Shown here: in pieces, positions 8,081 through 16,593 of the stretch
Layout: each line of letters starts with the position of its first letter
Position numbering within the stretch: the stretch's first letter is position 1
DNA from: Spirochaetales bacterium
Lineage (GTDB): Bacteria; Spirochaetota; Leptospiria; Leptospirales; Leptonemataceae
NCBI GenBank assembly: GCA_024233935.1
Contig: JACKOY010000008.1
Coordinates: 62,001-126,000 of the forward strand
DNA length: 64,000 nt
Reading direction: 5' to 3'
The notes under the pieces: model-generated
Told to the model about the DNA's origin: nothing
The model's database searches: none
What the model saw: only the letters and a program-made list of their open reading frames with translations
Position numbers and translations under genes: made by a program

Positions 8081-8317
8081 TTATTCCTGAAAAATATGAT
8101 CGCGGAACTTCTTCAGCAGTTCATCGGAGCCGGTAAACAAAAGCTCAATCTCGTCCTTCTCAAGATCATAGATTACGGGAGTCTTGAGGTAGCGCGTAAA
8201 TTCTTCACGACTGAACTCGTCCGCATGATCGCGCAGAAACGAATACCAGGTTGCCAGGATGACTTTCATGTGCGTGATTTCCCGCACCGGAACTGATATT
8301 GCCTTTTCCCCACTCAT
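8081..8317 (-). CDS. Small hypothetical cytoplasmic protein
   Basis: Unrecognised protein of 78 residues, acidic and mostly helical, with no membrane segment (core: ATWYSFLRDHADEFSREEF, then DEIELLFTGSDELLKKF). Three in-frame ATGs compete. The ATG at 8329 touches the GGGAG Shine-Dalgarno sequence and would be too close, the one at 8380 lies inside the upstream gene, so I prefer 8317, which stands 12 nt from that GGGAG. Operon order is lipoprotein, this gene, xseB, RNA methyltransferase. Confidence 0.65.
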   Translation of the reverse strand: MSGEKAISVPVREITHMKVILATWYSFLRDHADEFSREEFTRYLKTPVIYDLEKDEIELLFTGSDELLKKFRDHIFQE

Positions 8318-8337
8318 TCTTGTTGCCATCTCCCAGT

Positions 8338-8751
8338 TTAACGGCTTCCCGTGAAACGATCCACAGGCTCCAGATAACACTGGAAGGCCTTGTAGTCACA
8401 GTCGGACGACAGGGCAATGCCGTTCCGAATGTATTCCGTGCAATTGCTTACGTCGGAATTTCGATATCCGCGGGCCGAATCGATCCCGTAGTACTGCACA
8501 ATTTCCAGTTCGTTCAGCTCCCGCTGCAACACAGTCGTGCTTACGGCGTTGACGTCGGTCGACGCTGTGCCCTGTCTTGTCATGCACAGCACAATTCCAC
8601 CGTAGACGGCGTCCGCCACGCGGTCGGCCGCTTCGCTACCATCGATCACGCCCGGCAGGTATAGCCCTTCAACACCGCAGGAAAGCCCCAGCAGGCCCGC
8701 AAAGAGCAGAACCCGGACCCGGGCGCTGGATTTCTTTTGCCTGTTTGCCAT
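8338..8751 (-). CDS. Putative lipoprotein
   Basis: Secreted protein of 137 residues. A basic N-terminus (MANRQKKSSARVR) is followed by a hydrophobic stretch ending in the lipobox LLGLSC. The mature part contains cysteines in IVLC, SNCTEY, SDCDY and QCY, which could pair in the periplasm or at the surface. I recognise no family. It is the first gene of the operon that continues with a small hypothetical gene, xseB and the RNA methyltransferase. Confidence 0.75.
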   Translation of the reverse strand: MANRQKKSSARVRVLLFAGLLGLSCGVEGLYLPGVIDGSEAADRVADAVYGGIVLCMTRQGTASTDVNAVSTTVLQRELNELEIVQYYGIDSARGYRNSDVSNCTEYIRNGIALSSDCDYKAFQCYLEPVDRFTGSR

Positions 8752-8802
8752 GACAGTTCGACCGCCAGCCTGACCTATTCGCCCGTTTTGTAAATCTTTT
8801 CC

Positions 8803-9672
8803 TCAGAAGCGAAAGCCGGTGCTCAATCGCAACTCAAGGCTGGATACGACCATATCCGCGCGTTCCCGGATCAGTCCGGCCTGGCTGGTGCCCAGGGTTG
8901 GTTCCGCAACCACGCTGCTTGCCAGCAAAATGTTCGACGAGGTGAGCGGAATCAGCGACCCGTTGCGAAGATAATAGAACGCGCCGCTCGAGTTGTTCAC
9001 CTCCCCTTCCCAGTATCCAATGTGGGCGTAAGAAAGTCCGGCCGCGAACGAGAGAAAGACCACGTCTCCGATCCATCGGCGCAAACCCAGATCCAATCGG
9101 GCCATGTTGCCGGTTCGGCCCTGCTGATCAATGTCGTAGTTTGCGTACTGGGCGGTGCTCAGAGTGGCGCCGGACAGGCGCCAGCGCGCCGAAGGCACGA
9201 ATCCAAAGGACGCCCCCCATTCCCACCACCATCCATACCGTCGCAGGCGCAGGAAATCGAGGGGCGCGGCGTATCGATAGTTCACCAGAAAGTAAGGCAC
9301 CGTAAAGGACCAGCGCGCCTTGGTGAGCAGGCCATCGCTACGGAACTCGGTCATGGCGACCGACGGCAAAACGAATTGGCCGATGGAAAGACCGACCCAG
9401 TGGTTGTCCGCAAACTCCCCGCGAAACCAGAATTCACCGCTGTCCGCCCGGGACAGACCGGAAGAAAGCGAGGTCTGGTTAATCACCAGCGGCGATATCG
9501 AAGAGCGGAAGTTCTCAATGCCGCGGGTGAAACGATTGTCGTTGCGCGCTCCAATGCCGTAGCTGAGACCAATTTCAATGCCGGCCTCCGCGCTGAGCGG
9601 CCCTGTCGGGACAGCGCTCAAACAAACCAGAAGAAAGAACGCAGAGGCGCCTGCTTTTATTGCACGACTCAT
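8803..9672 (-). CDS. Putative outer-membrane beta-barrel protein
   Basis: 289-residue exported protein. The N-terminal signal peptide (AGASAFFLLVCLSAVPTG, cleavage near LSAEA) is followed by many short amphipathic strands with aromatic belts (FWFRGEF, WSFTVPYFLVNYRY, WWWEWGASFGFVP) and the chain ends in phenylalanine (LRLSTGFRF), the usual signal for outer-membrane barrel insertion. I cannot assign a specific porin family. It is divergent from the transporter/decarboxylase fusion gene, with only about 27 nt between starts, so the promoters must overlap coding sequence. Confidence 0.75.
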   Translation of the reverse strand: MSRAIKAGASAFFLLVCLSAVPTGPLSAEAGIEIGLSYGIGARNDNRFTRGIENFRSSISPLVINQTSLSSGLSRADSGEFWFRGEFADNHWVGLSIGQFVLPSVAMTEFRSDGLLTKARWSFTVPYFLVNYRYAAPLDFLRLRRYGWWWEWGASFGFVPSARWRLSGATLSTAQYANYDIDQQGRTGNMARLDLGLRRWIGDVVFLSFAAGLSYAHIGYWEGEVNNSSGAFYYLRNGSLIPLTSSNILLASSVVAEPTLGTSQAGLIRERADMVVSSLELRLSTGFRF

Positions 9673-9699
9673 GCGTGCGCCCTGTCTTGTCTGGCGCTC

Positions 9700-11868
9700 A
9701 TGTATTTGGAAACGATGCAGGATAACCTCCTTTTGCCCTTCGTTGGACTGATGCTTCTGGGTGGGCTTTATCTTACGATAAAACTGCGTTTGTACCGCTT
9801 TCCGTACCAGTTTTTGGGTCTGCGCATTCTGTCCGGCACCCTGGACTGGAAAGCCCGGAAAGGTAAGCTGTCCCCGGCTCAGGCCATAGCGGCAGGCGCG
9901 CTCTACAACGCCAGCGCAGGTGCCGCCCTGGGTGCGGTCCTGGGCTATCAGCTGGCCGGGCCGGGAATTCTGCCCTGGGTCTGGATTTCTGCGTTTCTGG
10001 TGATGCCATTCGAACTGACCCTGGGCACGCTGTCACATCGCTTTCGCGAGCGGGGCCCCGGGAACCTGGCCCTGACTGGCCCCCACTGGCTGATGCAAAA
10101 AGGTCTGCGCGCCACCTGGCTTGCCCATGGCTTTGCGTTGGTCTTTGCGCTGTGCGCGATCGTAATGGGCGCCCTGGTTCCTGCTTCGCTTTTGGACGCC
10201 ACCTTCTTTGAATTCTGGGACGTGCCCACTTCGTCACTCACCATCCTCCTGTTGATTGCACTGATCCTGATTGTAACCGGCGGCATACGGCGCATCGGGC
10301 GCTTCACACGCTATGCCAGTCCGACCTTCTTTGTGGTGGCGGTGATTGCGACGGTTTTGCTGTTGTTTCAATCGATTACGCACACCTCCCCCCCTGATTC
10401 CGGATTCCTGAAGCAAATGGCTCACGGCTTTTTTCCCCGCACGCCGACCGAGGGCCTGCAGATTTCGTTGGGACTGGCCTGCTACTGGTGTTTCGCTGCC
10501 GGCGGCGGCGGAACACTGGCGACTTTTGCCGGCACAATTCGAACTCAGCACTCTGCGAAAGCTGGCCTGGCAACGCTTCCGGCCACTCTGCTCGCCGGCT
10601 TTGTGAGCAGCACCCTGACAGTCTATCTGCTGCATCGCGCAGGGCCGGACGTCCTGGGCTTTGCCTTTGGGCCGTCTGCCGGCTGGCTTGCCTTTGCCGC
10701 TCTGGGGGCGCTGGCAATCATCGTGACTCTGGGGGCTACGGCCTGGTTGTACTCAGGATGGCAGGCAGCGCGCTTCGCCGGCGGCAGAAGCGGCGGCGCC
10801 GGCTACATTGTTTTGTTTCTGGTCAGTTTGGTGTCAGGCGGATTTCTCCTGGAGCTGGAAAAGATCGATCTGCAAACGATCATTGCACTGGGAGCGATTA
10901 CCTTCAGCCTGTCAGGCATCCTGGCCATGACTGCGGCGATTCTGCGCAGCCGAACGGCGGGGCTGGAACTGCAGCTCTACATGGAGACAGACCAGGCCCG
11001 CTCGATTATTACACGCGACTTGTTGCTGCTCTTCTTTCATGCGCTGCCGGGCAACACCGTCAGCCGACTATTTGGATGGTTCAGCTATACGCGCTTTCCG
11101 CGTCCCATCATGCGCGTCATCCTGCGAGTCTTTGCAAATTCTTATCGCATCAATCTTGATGAAATGGAAGGCACGCTGGAAGACTACCGCTCCCTGAACC
11201 TCTTTTTCACGCGCCCCCTGCGCGCTGGAGTTCGTCCGGTGGATCGCGCGGCCAACGTTGTTGTTTCGCCGGTGGACGGAATGTTATCGCGCATGGGCCC
11301 CGTAGAAGACGGCCTCATGATCCAGGCCAAAGGCATGATGTATTCCGCTGCCGACCTGCTGGAGGGATCGGCTTTTGCGCCCGGCTTCGAAGGCGGGCAG
11401 TATTGTGTGCTCTATTTGAGTCCCCAGGACTACCATCGTATTCACAGCCCGGCGGAAGGGCGTGTGCTCGGATACAGCTACCAACCCGGTCGACTTTTCC
11501 CGGTCAACATGCTGGCCGTGCATGGGTTGCACGGCCTGTTTCCAAAGAACGAGCGTCTGACGACTTACATTGATACCGGCCGCGGAAAGATCGCCGTGGT
11601 AAAAGTGGGCGCAACCAACGTCGGTCGCATTCGGGTCACCTACGACCGTATGCGAACAAATCGATGGTTCCGACGTCCCCGCGCTGTGAATTACGAACAC
11701 CCGCCGACAATGGAACGGGGCGCGGAGCTCGGCAGATTTGAAATGGGTTCCACGGTGATTCTGATGTTTGAGCCCGGGACCTTCCGCTTTGATCCCGAAA
11801 TCAAAGATGGGACCAGGATGCAATACGGGCAGAGACTCGGAGTGCTACAACGTCGCGGAAGGAAATGA
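9700..11868 (+). CDS. AGCS transporter-like membrane domain fused to phosphatidylserine decarboxylase
   Basis: One continuous 722-residue frame. Residues 1-425 form about 11 hydrophobic segments that align in order with alanine:cation symporters (AGPGILPWVWISAF corresponds to GGPGALFWMWVTG), but the GTGNIxGVATA sodium/substrate signature is replaced by ASAGAALGAVLG. From about residue 428 the protein is a phosphatidylserine decarboxylase: SLNLFFTRPL, catalytic Asp in SPVDG, His in DYHRIHSP, and the self-cleavage site Gly683-Ser684-Thr in EMGSTVILMFEPG, where the pyruvoyl group forms. It should make phosphatidylethanolamine at the inner membrane. A start at 9715, after TTGGAAA, is also possible. 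An ATG at 10981 begins the enzyme part, but no stop separates the domains. The frame upstream of 9700 only lies antisense to the barrel gene. Confidence 0.85.
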   Translation: MYLETMQDNLLLPFVGLMLLGGLYLTIKLRLYRFPYQFLGLRILSGTLDWKARKGKLSPAQAIAAGALYNASAGAALGAVLGYQLAGPGILPWVWISAFLVMPFELTLGTLSHRFRERGPGNLALTGPHWLMQKGLRATWLAHGFALVFALCAIVMGALVPASLLDATFFEFWDVPTSSLTILLLIALILIVTGGIRRIGRFTRYASPTFFVVAVIATVLLLFQSITHTSPPDSGFLKQMAHGFFPRTPTEGLQISLGLACYWCFAAGGGGTLATFAGTIRTQHSAKAGLATLPATLLAGFVSSTLTVYLLHRAGPDVLGFAFGPSAGWLAFAALGALAIIVTLGATAWLYSGWQAARFAGGRSGGAGYIVLFLVSLVSGGFLLELEKIDLQTIIALGAITFSLSGILAMTAAILRSRTAGLELQLYMETDQARSIITRDLLLLFFHALPGNTVSRLFGWFSYTRFPRPIMRVILRVFANSYRINLDEMEGTLEDYRSLNLFFTRPLRAGVRPVDRAANVVVSPVDGMLSRMGPVEDGLMIQAKGMMYSAADLLEGSAFAPGFEGGQYCVLYLSPQDYHRIHSPAEGRVLGYSYQPGRLFPVNMLAVHGLHGLFPKNERLTTYIDTGRGKIAVVKVGATNVGRIRVTYDRMRTNRWFRRPRAVNYEHPPTMERGAELGRFEMGSTVILMFEPGTFRFDPEIKDGTRMQYGQRLGVLQRRGRK

Positions 11869-11893
11869 AAAGGCCCGGCTTTTCAGCCGGGCC
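11868..11893 (-). terminator. Rho-independent terminator of the 5S rRNA gene
   Basis: A perfect 9-bp stem, GGCCCGGCT and AGCCGGGCC (11872-11880 and 11885-11893) with a TTTC loop, is followed on the minus strand by TTTTCATTTC. It lies 14 nt after the 5S 3' end. It could also slow transcription from the decarboxylase gene on the other strand, though the T-tract there is poor. Confidence 0.75.
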
Positions 11894-11906
11894 CGGTCTT
11901 AAGATT

Positions 11907-12028
11907 GCTGGTGTAGGCGCCGTCCTACTCTCCCACAGAGCGAACCCTGCAGTACCATCGGCGATGAGGGGCTTAACTTCTGTGTTCGGGATGGGAACAG
12001 GTGTACCACCCTCTCTATTGGCACCAAC
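11907..12028 (-). rRNA. rrf: 5S ribosomal RNA
   Basis: The reverse strand reads as a complete 5S rRNA: the universal CCCATCCCGAACACAGAAG segment, AAGCCCCTCATCGCCGATGGTACT, and GTGGGAGAGTAGG near the 3' end. The ends pair over 7 bp (GTTGGTG with CACCAGC, one G-U). Length is about 120 nt; the ends are set from this helix and may be off by 2-3 nt. No 16S or 23S gene is near, as in Leptospira, where rrf is unlinked from rrs and rrl. A terminator follows. A TTGACC stretch upstream on the minus strand near 12060 might be a -35 box, but no convincing -10 box was found. Confidence 0.95.
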
Positions 12029-12183
12029 AGTAGGACACTGCTCCCGAAGGCGGAGCCCGGTCAAGAAAAAAAGCAACCGCCTCCCGGCACAAAATTCTGG
12101 AGCCAACGGTGGCAAACAGGGTCCCGCTATCGTTCCGCTTCCCTTCCGGAGGCATGCGAAAAGCCTTGAGCCGGCCGGCGGAC

Positions 12184-13995
12184 ATGGCAGAATGCAACAT
12201 GTTCGCGAACCGCCTGGGCCTGAGGGGCCGGGTTACTGTCACTCTGCTCTGCCTGGCGATCGTTTCGCTTCTGTTTGGCATTGTATCCTATCGCTTGATG
12301 GTGCATCTGCTGGAAGCGGAGCTGCGAAATCGACTCAAGAATCTTGCACAACTGGGCGCGCTGTCCATTGACGCCGACGCGTTCGCCAGGCTGAGCGCAA
12401 AGGCCTCTCCCGACCTGCCAGAAGCGACGCGTCTGGGACTCGAATTCTCATCGGACTATCGTCTTGTTTCCGAACAGCTCAACGACATTCGGGACGCCGA
12501 ACCAACCCTGATTCACTACGTCTACACGCTACGCACCAGTAGCCAGCCCCAGGAGGCGCTTTTTGTCGTAGATGCGGACACGCTCAATCTGCTTGAGGCG
12601 GCCCGCTCCGGGGATGTTTCCGAAGAAATCTCGCGTTTTGGAGCCGCCTACGATCTGGAGCCGTTTCCTGTGGCGCAAATTGCGCTGGCTCAAGGCCGAA
12701 CCATGGTCGAGCAGGAATTCGTATACGACGAAGAGTACGACCTGAACGCTATCTCCGGCTACGCTCCGATCTACGGACCCGATGGCCGCTACGCAGGCTT
12801 GCTCGGCGTGGACATGTCGGATGCTGATCTGCGGGCCGCCCTGGGACGCGCCCGCCAGCTCTGGCTCTGGTCCTTCCTCTTCATCCTGACCCTGGTAGTC
12901 GGATTATTGCTGTACGCTTTTCGCGCTATTGCGCGCCCCTTTAAAGAACTCCGGCTCGCCGCCGAAGCGATTGGCCGGGGAGACTTCTCAAGACCCGTTG
13001 AGATTCCGGGCAACGATGAACTCAGTGACTTCTCGCAGACTTTTGATCGCATGCGCCAGGACCTTTCCGAGGCGCGTTCAAGCTTGGAATCCGAGGTCCA
13101 GGAGCGGGCCCGCGCCGAACAACGCTACCGGCTTTTGTTTTCGGGCACGCAGGACCTGGTCATTGTGCTGGATCCGCAATTTCGTGTTCTGGAGGCGAAC
13201 CGCGTCGCCTGCACGCTAACGGGACACACGATGCGATCGATCCTCGGCCAGCAGCTCAGCGAACTGCTGGACTTCCCGATGAGTGACAACGCCGCCCGTG
13301 CAGGCCTGCTCGCGGAACTCAAACAATTCCGGGAAGAACGGGGATCCATGATGAGACCGCTCCGAATCCGGCGAAGAACCGATCATTCCGTCGCAGAACT
13401 GCATGCTCGATTTGAGTTTGTACAGCTTCCTGACGAGCAAGAAGAGATACTGGTTCGGGCATCTCCGGTTTTTGAAGATCCACTCTTACGTCACCTCGCT
13501 TACGAAAAGCTTGTATTTAAGCTGCCAAACGATATCGCCCTTGTGGACCAGCTGGTGCACCGGCTTTCCCAGAGTCTACGTGCGCATTGTGCGGAAGGCG
13601 AAGAAGCGGTCCTTTCGGTTGCCCTGCGGGAAATCATTGTCAATGCGATTGAGCACGGAAATCTGAACATCACCCACGGAGAAAAAAGCCAGGCCCTTGA
13701 CGAAGGTCGCCTGATCGAGCTTTTCCGCGAAAGGTTGCACGATCCCCGCTTTCGAAACCGCTGCGTGACAGTGACCTGCCGTGTAACCAGGCAACAGGCG
13801 GCTTACGTAATTACGGACGAGGGCGACGGTTTCGATTTTGCAAAGCTGGCCAATCTCGGTCAGACCGAGATCGAACGAGCGGATAAAGCCCACGGTCGCG
13901 GCATCTTCTTGACCCGACAGTTTTTCGACTCAGTCGAGTACGAACCGCCGGGTAACCGCGTCCGCTTGCTGCGCCGGTTTCGCTCGCCGGAGTAG
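12184..13995 (+). CDS. Membrane sensor with HAMP, PAS and RsbW-like ATPase domains
   Basis: About 603 residues. TM1 (VTVTLLCLAIVSLLFGIVSY) and TM2 (LWSFLFILTLVVGLLLYAF) enclose a Cache-like extracytoplasmic domain with YAPIYGPDGRYAGLLGVDMS. A HAMP linker follows (RPFKELRLAAEAIGRGDFSRPV, NDELSDFSQTFDRM), then PAS (YRLLFSGTQDLVIVLDPQFRVLEANR) and a GHKL ATPase domain with N-box REIIVNAIEHGNL and G-box DEGDGFDF. There is no HisKA H-box, and the ATPase resembles anti-sigma-factor kinases such as RsbW, so it probably signals through partner switching with SpoIIE-type phosphatases rather than to a response regulator. ATGs at 12109, 12184 and 12199 are possible starts; 12184 places TM1 near the N-terminus. 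Confidence 0.8.
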   Translation: MAECNMFANRLGLRGRVTVTLLCLAIVSLLFGIVSYRLMVHLLEAELRNRLKNLAQLGALSIDADAFARLSAKASPDLPEATRLGLEFSSDYRLVSEQLNDIRDAEPTLIHYVYTLRTSSQPQEALFVVDADTLNLLEAARSGDVSEEISRFGAAYDLEPFPVAQIALAQGRTMVEQEFVYDEEYDLNAISGYAPIYGPDGRYAGLLGVDMSDADLRAALGRARQLWLWSFLFILTLVVGLLLYAFRAIARPFKELRLAAEAIGRGDFSRPVEIPGNDELSDFSQTFDRMRQDLSEARSSLESEVQERARAEQRYRLLFSGTQDLVIVLDPQFRVLEANRVACTLTGHTMRSILGQQLSELLDFPMSDNAARAGLLAELKQFREERGSMMRPLRIRRRTDHSVAELHARFEFVQLPDEQEEILVRASPVFEDPLLRHLAYEKLVFKLPNDIALVDQLVHRLSQSLRAHCAEGEEAVLSVALREIIVNAIEHGNLNITHGEKSQALDEGRLIELFRERLHDPRFRNRCVTVTCRVTRQQAAYVITDEGDGFDFAKLANLGQTEIERADKAHGRGIFLTRQFFDSVEYEPPGNRVRLLRRFRSPE

Positions 13996-14023
13996 TCGAA
14001 CAGAACTGCGACGTAAATTGCAC

Positions 14024-14722
14024 TCAGGGGCCGACACTCAGGTAAAGGCCCTTCACCTGATTCCAGATTCCCGGCAATTCCAGCAAACTCCCCAGAACAA
14101 AATCCGCACCGGCCAGGGTCTCTGCCGGTGTGTGCTCCGGGTCCGGAACCACAACCGCACGCATGCCGGCCGCGAGTGCCGCGCGCAAACCTGTAAGCGA
14201 GTCTTCGATCACCAGACAACGCACGGCCGGCACACCCAGTTTTCGGGCCGCTGTTCGAAAGATCGCCGGGTCCGGTTTGCCCTGCTCTTCAAATTCGGCC
14301 GAACAGAGTCTCTCAAAGAACGTTTCCAGGCCGGTTTTGCGGAGTGCGCATTCAATCACACGCAGGTGGGAGGATGAGGCGACCGCCATCGGCAGGGACT
14401 GTGCTTTCAGGAATTGCACACTTTCCCGCGCTCCCGGGAGCGGTTCGCCGTGCGCTTCAATAAGTTCCATCACCCGATCGATGATCTGTGCTTCGAGGCG
14501 GGCCAGGGGCACCTGGTTCTCATCCCAGGGCTCCCTCGCATGACGAAAGGATACCGCCTCGTCAATTCTCATGCCCATGGTTTCTTTGCAGCGTTCGGCA
14601 GTGAGCTGGATACCGACCCGCGCGAAAAGTTCCTGCTGGGCGCGCACCCAGAAGGGCTCAGAATTGATGAGCAGACCATCCAGATCGTAGATGACGGCCT
14701 CTGGCCCGGCAAATTCAGGCAT
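14024..14722 (-). CDS. HAD-superfamily sugar phosphatase, HxpB/YniC-like
   Basis: 232-residue cytoplasmic phosphatase of the HAD subfamily IA. Motif I is VIYDLDGLLINSEP with nucleophile Asp and acid/base Asp, motif II is in AVASSS, the lysine in EEQGKPDPAIF, and motif IV is LVIEDSLTGLRAA. The cap domain segment MGMRIDEAVSFRHAREPWDE closely follows that of E. coli hexitol phosphatase YniC/HxpB (2-deoxyglucose-6-phosphate and hexitol phosphates). Substrate is inference. The start overlaps the marR stop by 8 nt, making it the third gene of the thiolase operon. Confidence 0.85.
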   Translation of the reverse strand: MPEFAGPEAVIYDLDGLLINSEPFWVRAQQELFARVGIQLTAERCKETMGMRIDEAVSFRHAREPWDENQVPLARLEAQIIDRVMELIEAHGEPLPGARESVQFLKAQSLPMAVASSSHLRVIECALRKTGLETFFERLCSAEFEEQGKPDPAIFRTAARKLGVPAVRCLVIEDSLTGLRAALAAGMRAVVVPDPEHTPAETLAGADFVLGSLLELPGIWNQVKGLYLSVGP

Positions 14723-15200
14723 CGAGAAAGCGTTTGCCGTACATGAAACGCCAGATGTTCTTCAGAAGTCCGCGGCTGTTTTCTTCGCCGATTTCTTTAA
14801 GGAATTCCGTTTGAGCGCTCTCCCAGTACGGATAGGCTTTTCCCAGGGCTTCCCAGCCGACCGGTGTCAATTCGAGTTCACGCCGGCGCCGATCGGTAGG
14901 TGCCGCGAATCCCACGTAGCCCATCTTTTCGAGCGGCTTGAGGTTGCGGGTCAGAGTTGTACGGTCCATGACCAACAGGTCCGCCAGGGCCGAAAGGCTG
15001 ATGCCTTTGCGGCGACCGATGGCCGCCAGGATGGCGAACTGTGTGGAACGCAATCCGGACGGCTCCATTCGCTCGTCGTAGTGGCGGGTGACCAGGCGCG
15101 AAGCCTTGCGAAGGTTGAAGCTGACGCACGTGATTCCCACGCGCTTCAACTTCGTGCGATCCACAGGATACGCGACTTCGAAGGCCCCGGCCTTTTTCAC
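14715..15200 (-). CDS. MarR-family transcriptional regulator
   Basis: 161-residue winged helix-turn-helix regulator. The MarR core is clear: LRSTQFAILAAIGRRKGISLSALADLL, recognition helix region MDRTTLTRNLKPLEKMGYV, and wing PTDRRRRELELTPVGWEAL. MarR proteins bind inverted repeats as dimers and are often released by small lipophilic ligands. It is encoded 8 nt downstream of a thiolase gene, and a perfect inverted repeat lies over the promoter of that operon, so it most likely represses its own operon. The N-terminal 20 residues are an extension beyond the usual core. Confidence 0.9.
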   Translation of the reverse strand: MKKAGAFEVAYPVDRTKLKRVGITCVSFNLRKASRLVTRHYDERMEPSGLRSTQFAILAAIGRRKGISLSALADLLVMDRTTLTRNLKPLEKMGYVGFAAPTDRRRRELELTPVGWEALGKAYPYWESAQTEFLKEIGEENSRGLLKNIWRFMYGKRFLDA

Positions 15201-15208
15201 GGCTTTGC

Positions 15209-16426
15209 TCAGCCTTCCACTCGTTCGATAATCGTGGCCACACCCATGCCGCCGCCAATACAGAGCGTGATCAAGGCGTAGCGCTTTTTGCGGCGCTCCA
15301 GCTCATCAATCGCCGTACCCAGCAGGATCGCACCCGTGCCGCCCAATGGATGGCCGAGAGCGATCGCACCACCGTTCACGTTGATTTTCTCGGAAGGGAT
15401 CTTCAGTTCCTTTTGCACGTAGAGCACAACGGCAGCGAACGCTTCGTTGATCTCCCAAAGGTCGATGTCGTCTGCTTTCAAACCGGCTTTCTCCAGCGCC
15501 TTCTTAGAAGCTTCGACTGGACCGGTCAGCATGATGGTCGGTTCCGTGCCAACGGCCGCGGTCGCCACAATGCGTGCGCGGGGTTTGATGCCGGTTTCCT
15601 TCACGGCGCGGTCGTTGCCCAGAAGAACCACTGCTGCGCCATCCACAACTCCGGAACTGTTGCCGAGCGTATGCACGTGCTCGATTTTGGGAGTCTCTTT
15701 GTAGGTCTTCAGAGCAATCGCGTCGAGTTGCTTCTCGCCGATGGTCTTGAAGACCGGTCCCAGATTCGATAGAAAGTCGAAGTCCGACTCAATGCGCGGA
15801 TGTTCGTCCAGTTCGATCATCTCATCGTTCTGACCCTTTACCGGGACGATGCTCTTCTTGAAGTAGCCGTTCTTGATCGCCTGGTCAGCTTTCTGTTGCG
15901 AAGCCACCGCGAAACGGTCTACATCCTCGCGACTGAAGCCTTCGCGGGTTGCGATCAGGTCCGCCGAAATGCCCTGGGGCACCAGATTGTAGTGTTCGGC
16001 AATTACGGGGTTTCCAATGCTCATGTCCAGGTCGCCCATATCCGCACCCATCTTGACCCGGCTCATAGATTCCACGCCACCGGCAACTACCAGATCCATC
16101 TGTCCGGACCCAACCATACCCACACCGTTGTTCACGGCCTGCAGGCCAGACCCACAAAACCGATTCACCGTGTAGCCGGGCACTGTGTCCGGCCAATCGG
16201 CGGCCATAACCGAATAGCGGGCCACACAGGCTGACTGCTCATTTACCTGGGACACACAACCGAGGATGACATCTTCTACTTTTCGGGGATCGAGTTTGTT
16301 TCGATCCGCGAGCGCCGTCAGACAGGCGGCAGCAAGATTCTGCGGGTGAACATTTGCCAGTACACCACGCTTCTTGCCTTTGCCGCGGGGCGTACGAACA
16401 TGATCCAGCACGTACACGTTTTCCAT
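15209..16426 (-). CDS. Acetyl-CoA acetyltransferase (thiolase)
   Basis: 405-residue thiolase that condenses or cleaves acyl-CoA with CoA. The catalytic cysteine is C91 in VNRFCGSGLQA, the His motif is NVNGGAIALGHPLGGTGA and the second cysteine is in LITLCIGGGMGVA. It may act in fatty-acid degradation or acetoacetyl-CoA synthesis; chain-length preference is not visible. ATG at 16426 (MENVYVLDHVRTPRGKGKK) follows GGGAGGAAGG at ideal spacing; the upstream in-frame start at 16477 lies inside the operator palindrome and is rejected. First gene of an operon with marR and a HAD phosphatase. Confidence 0.93.
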   Translation of the reverse strand: MENVYVLDHVRTPRGKGKKRGVLANVHPQNLAAACLTALADRNKLDPRKVEDVILGCVSQVNEQSACVARYSVMAADWPDTVPGYTVNRFCGSGLQAVNNGVGMVGSGQMDLVVAGGVESMSRVKMGADMGDLDMSIGNPVIAEHYNLVPQGISADLIATREGFSREDVDRFAVASQQKADQAIKNGYFKKSIVPVKGQNDEMIELDEHPRIESDFDFLSNLGPVFKTIGEKQLDAIALKTYKETPKIEHVHTLGNSSGVVDGAAVVLLGNDRAVKETGIKPRARIVATAAVGTEPTIMLTGPVEASKKALEKAGLKADDIDLWEINEAFAAVVLYVQKELKIPSEKINVNGGAIALGHPLGGTGAILLGTAIDELERRKKRYALITLCIGGGMGVATIIERVEG

Positions 16427-16465
16427 TGTATCCTTCCTCCCACCGCGGGACCCTACCCGCCAGTG

Positions 16466-16499
16466 GTGTATATGCACCTAATTATAGGTGCATATACAC
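16466..16499. promoter_or_regulatory. Perfect 15-bp inverted repeat, probable MarR operator
   Basis: Arms GTGTATATGCACCTA (16466-16480) and its exact complement (16485-16499) are separated by ATTA. On the minus strand the centre contains TATAAT (16486-16481), a consensus -10 box for the thiolase-marR operon starting at 16426; no good -35 is seen. The length, AT-rich core and overlap with the promoter are typical of an operator for a dimeric MarR protein, here probably the one encoded in the same operon. It also lies upstream of the divergent cyclase gene. Confidence 0.75.
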
Positions 16500-16593
16500 A
16501 ATTCGGGCCGGTTTCGTCAAGCTTTTTGGTTATGGTGGGGGAAGGTGCCGGCCAAACGGCTTTTTCAGGTGGACTGGCAGTCCGATAGCCCTC

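Noticed and set aside
9022..9699. The upstream 226 codons of the transporter/decarboxylase frame
   Set aside because: They lie antisense to the barrel-protein gene, show no family features and precede the natural start near 9700.
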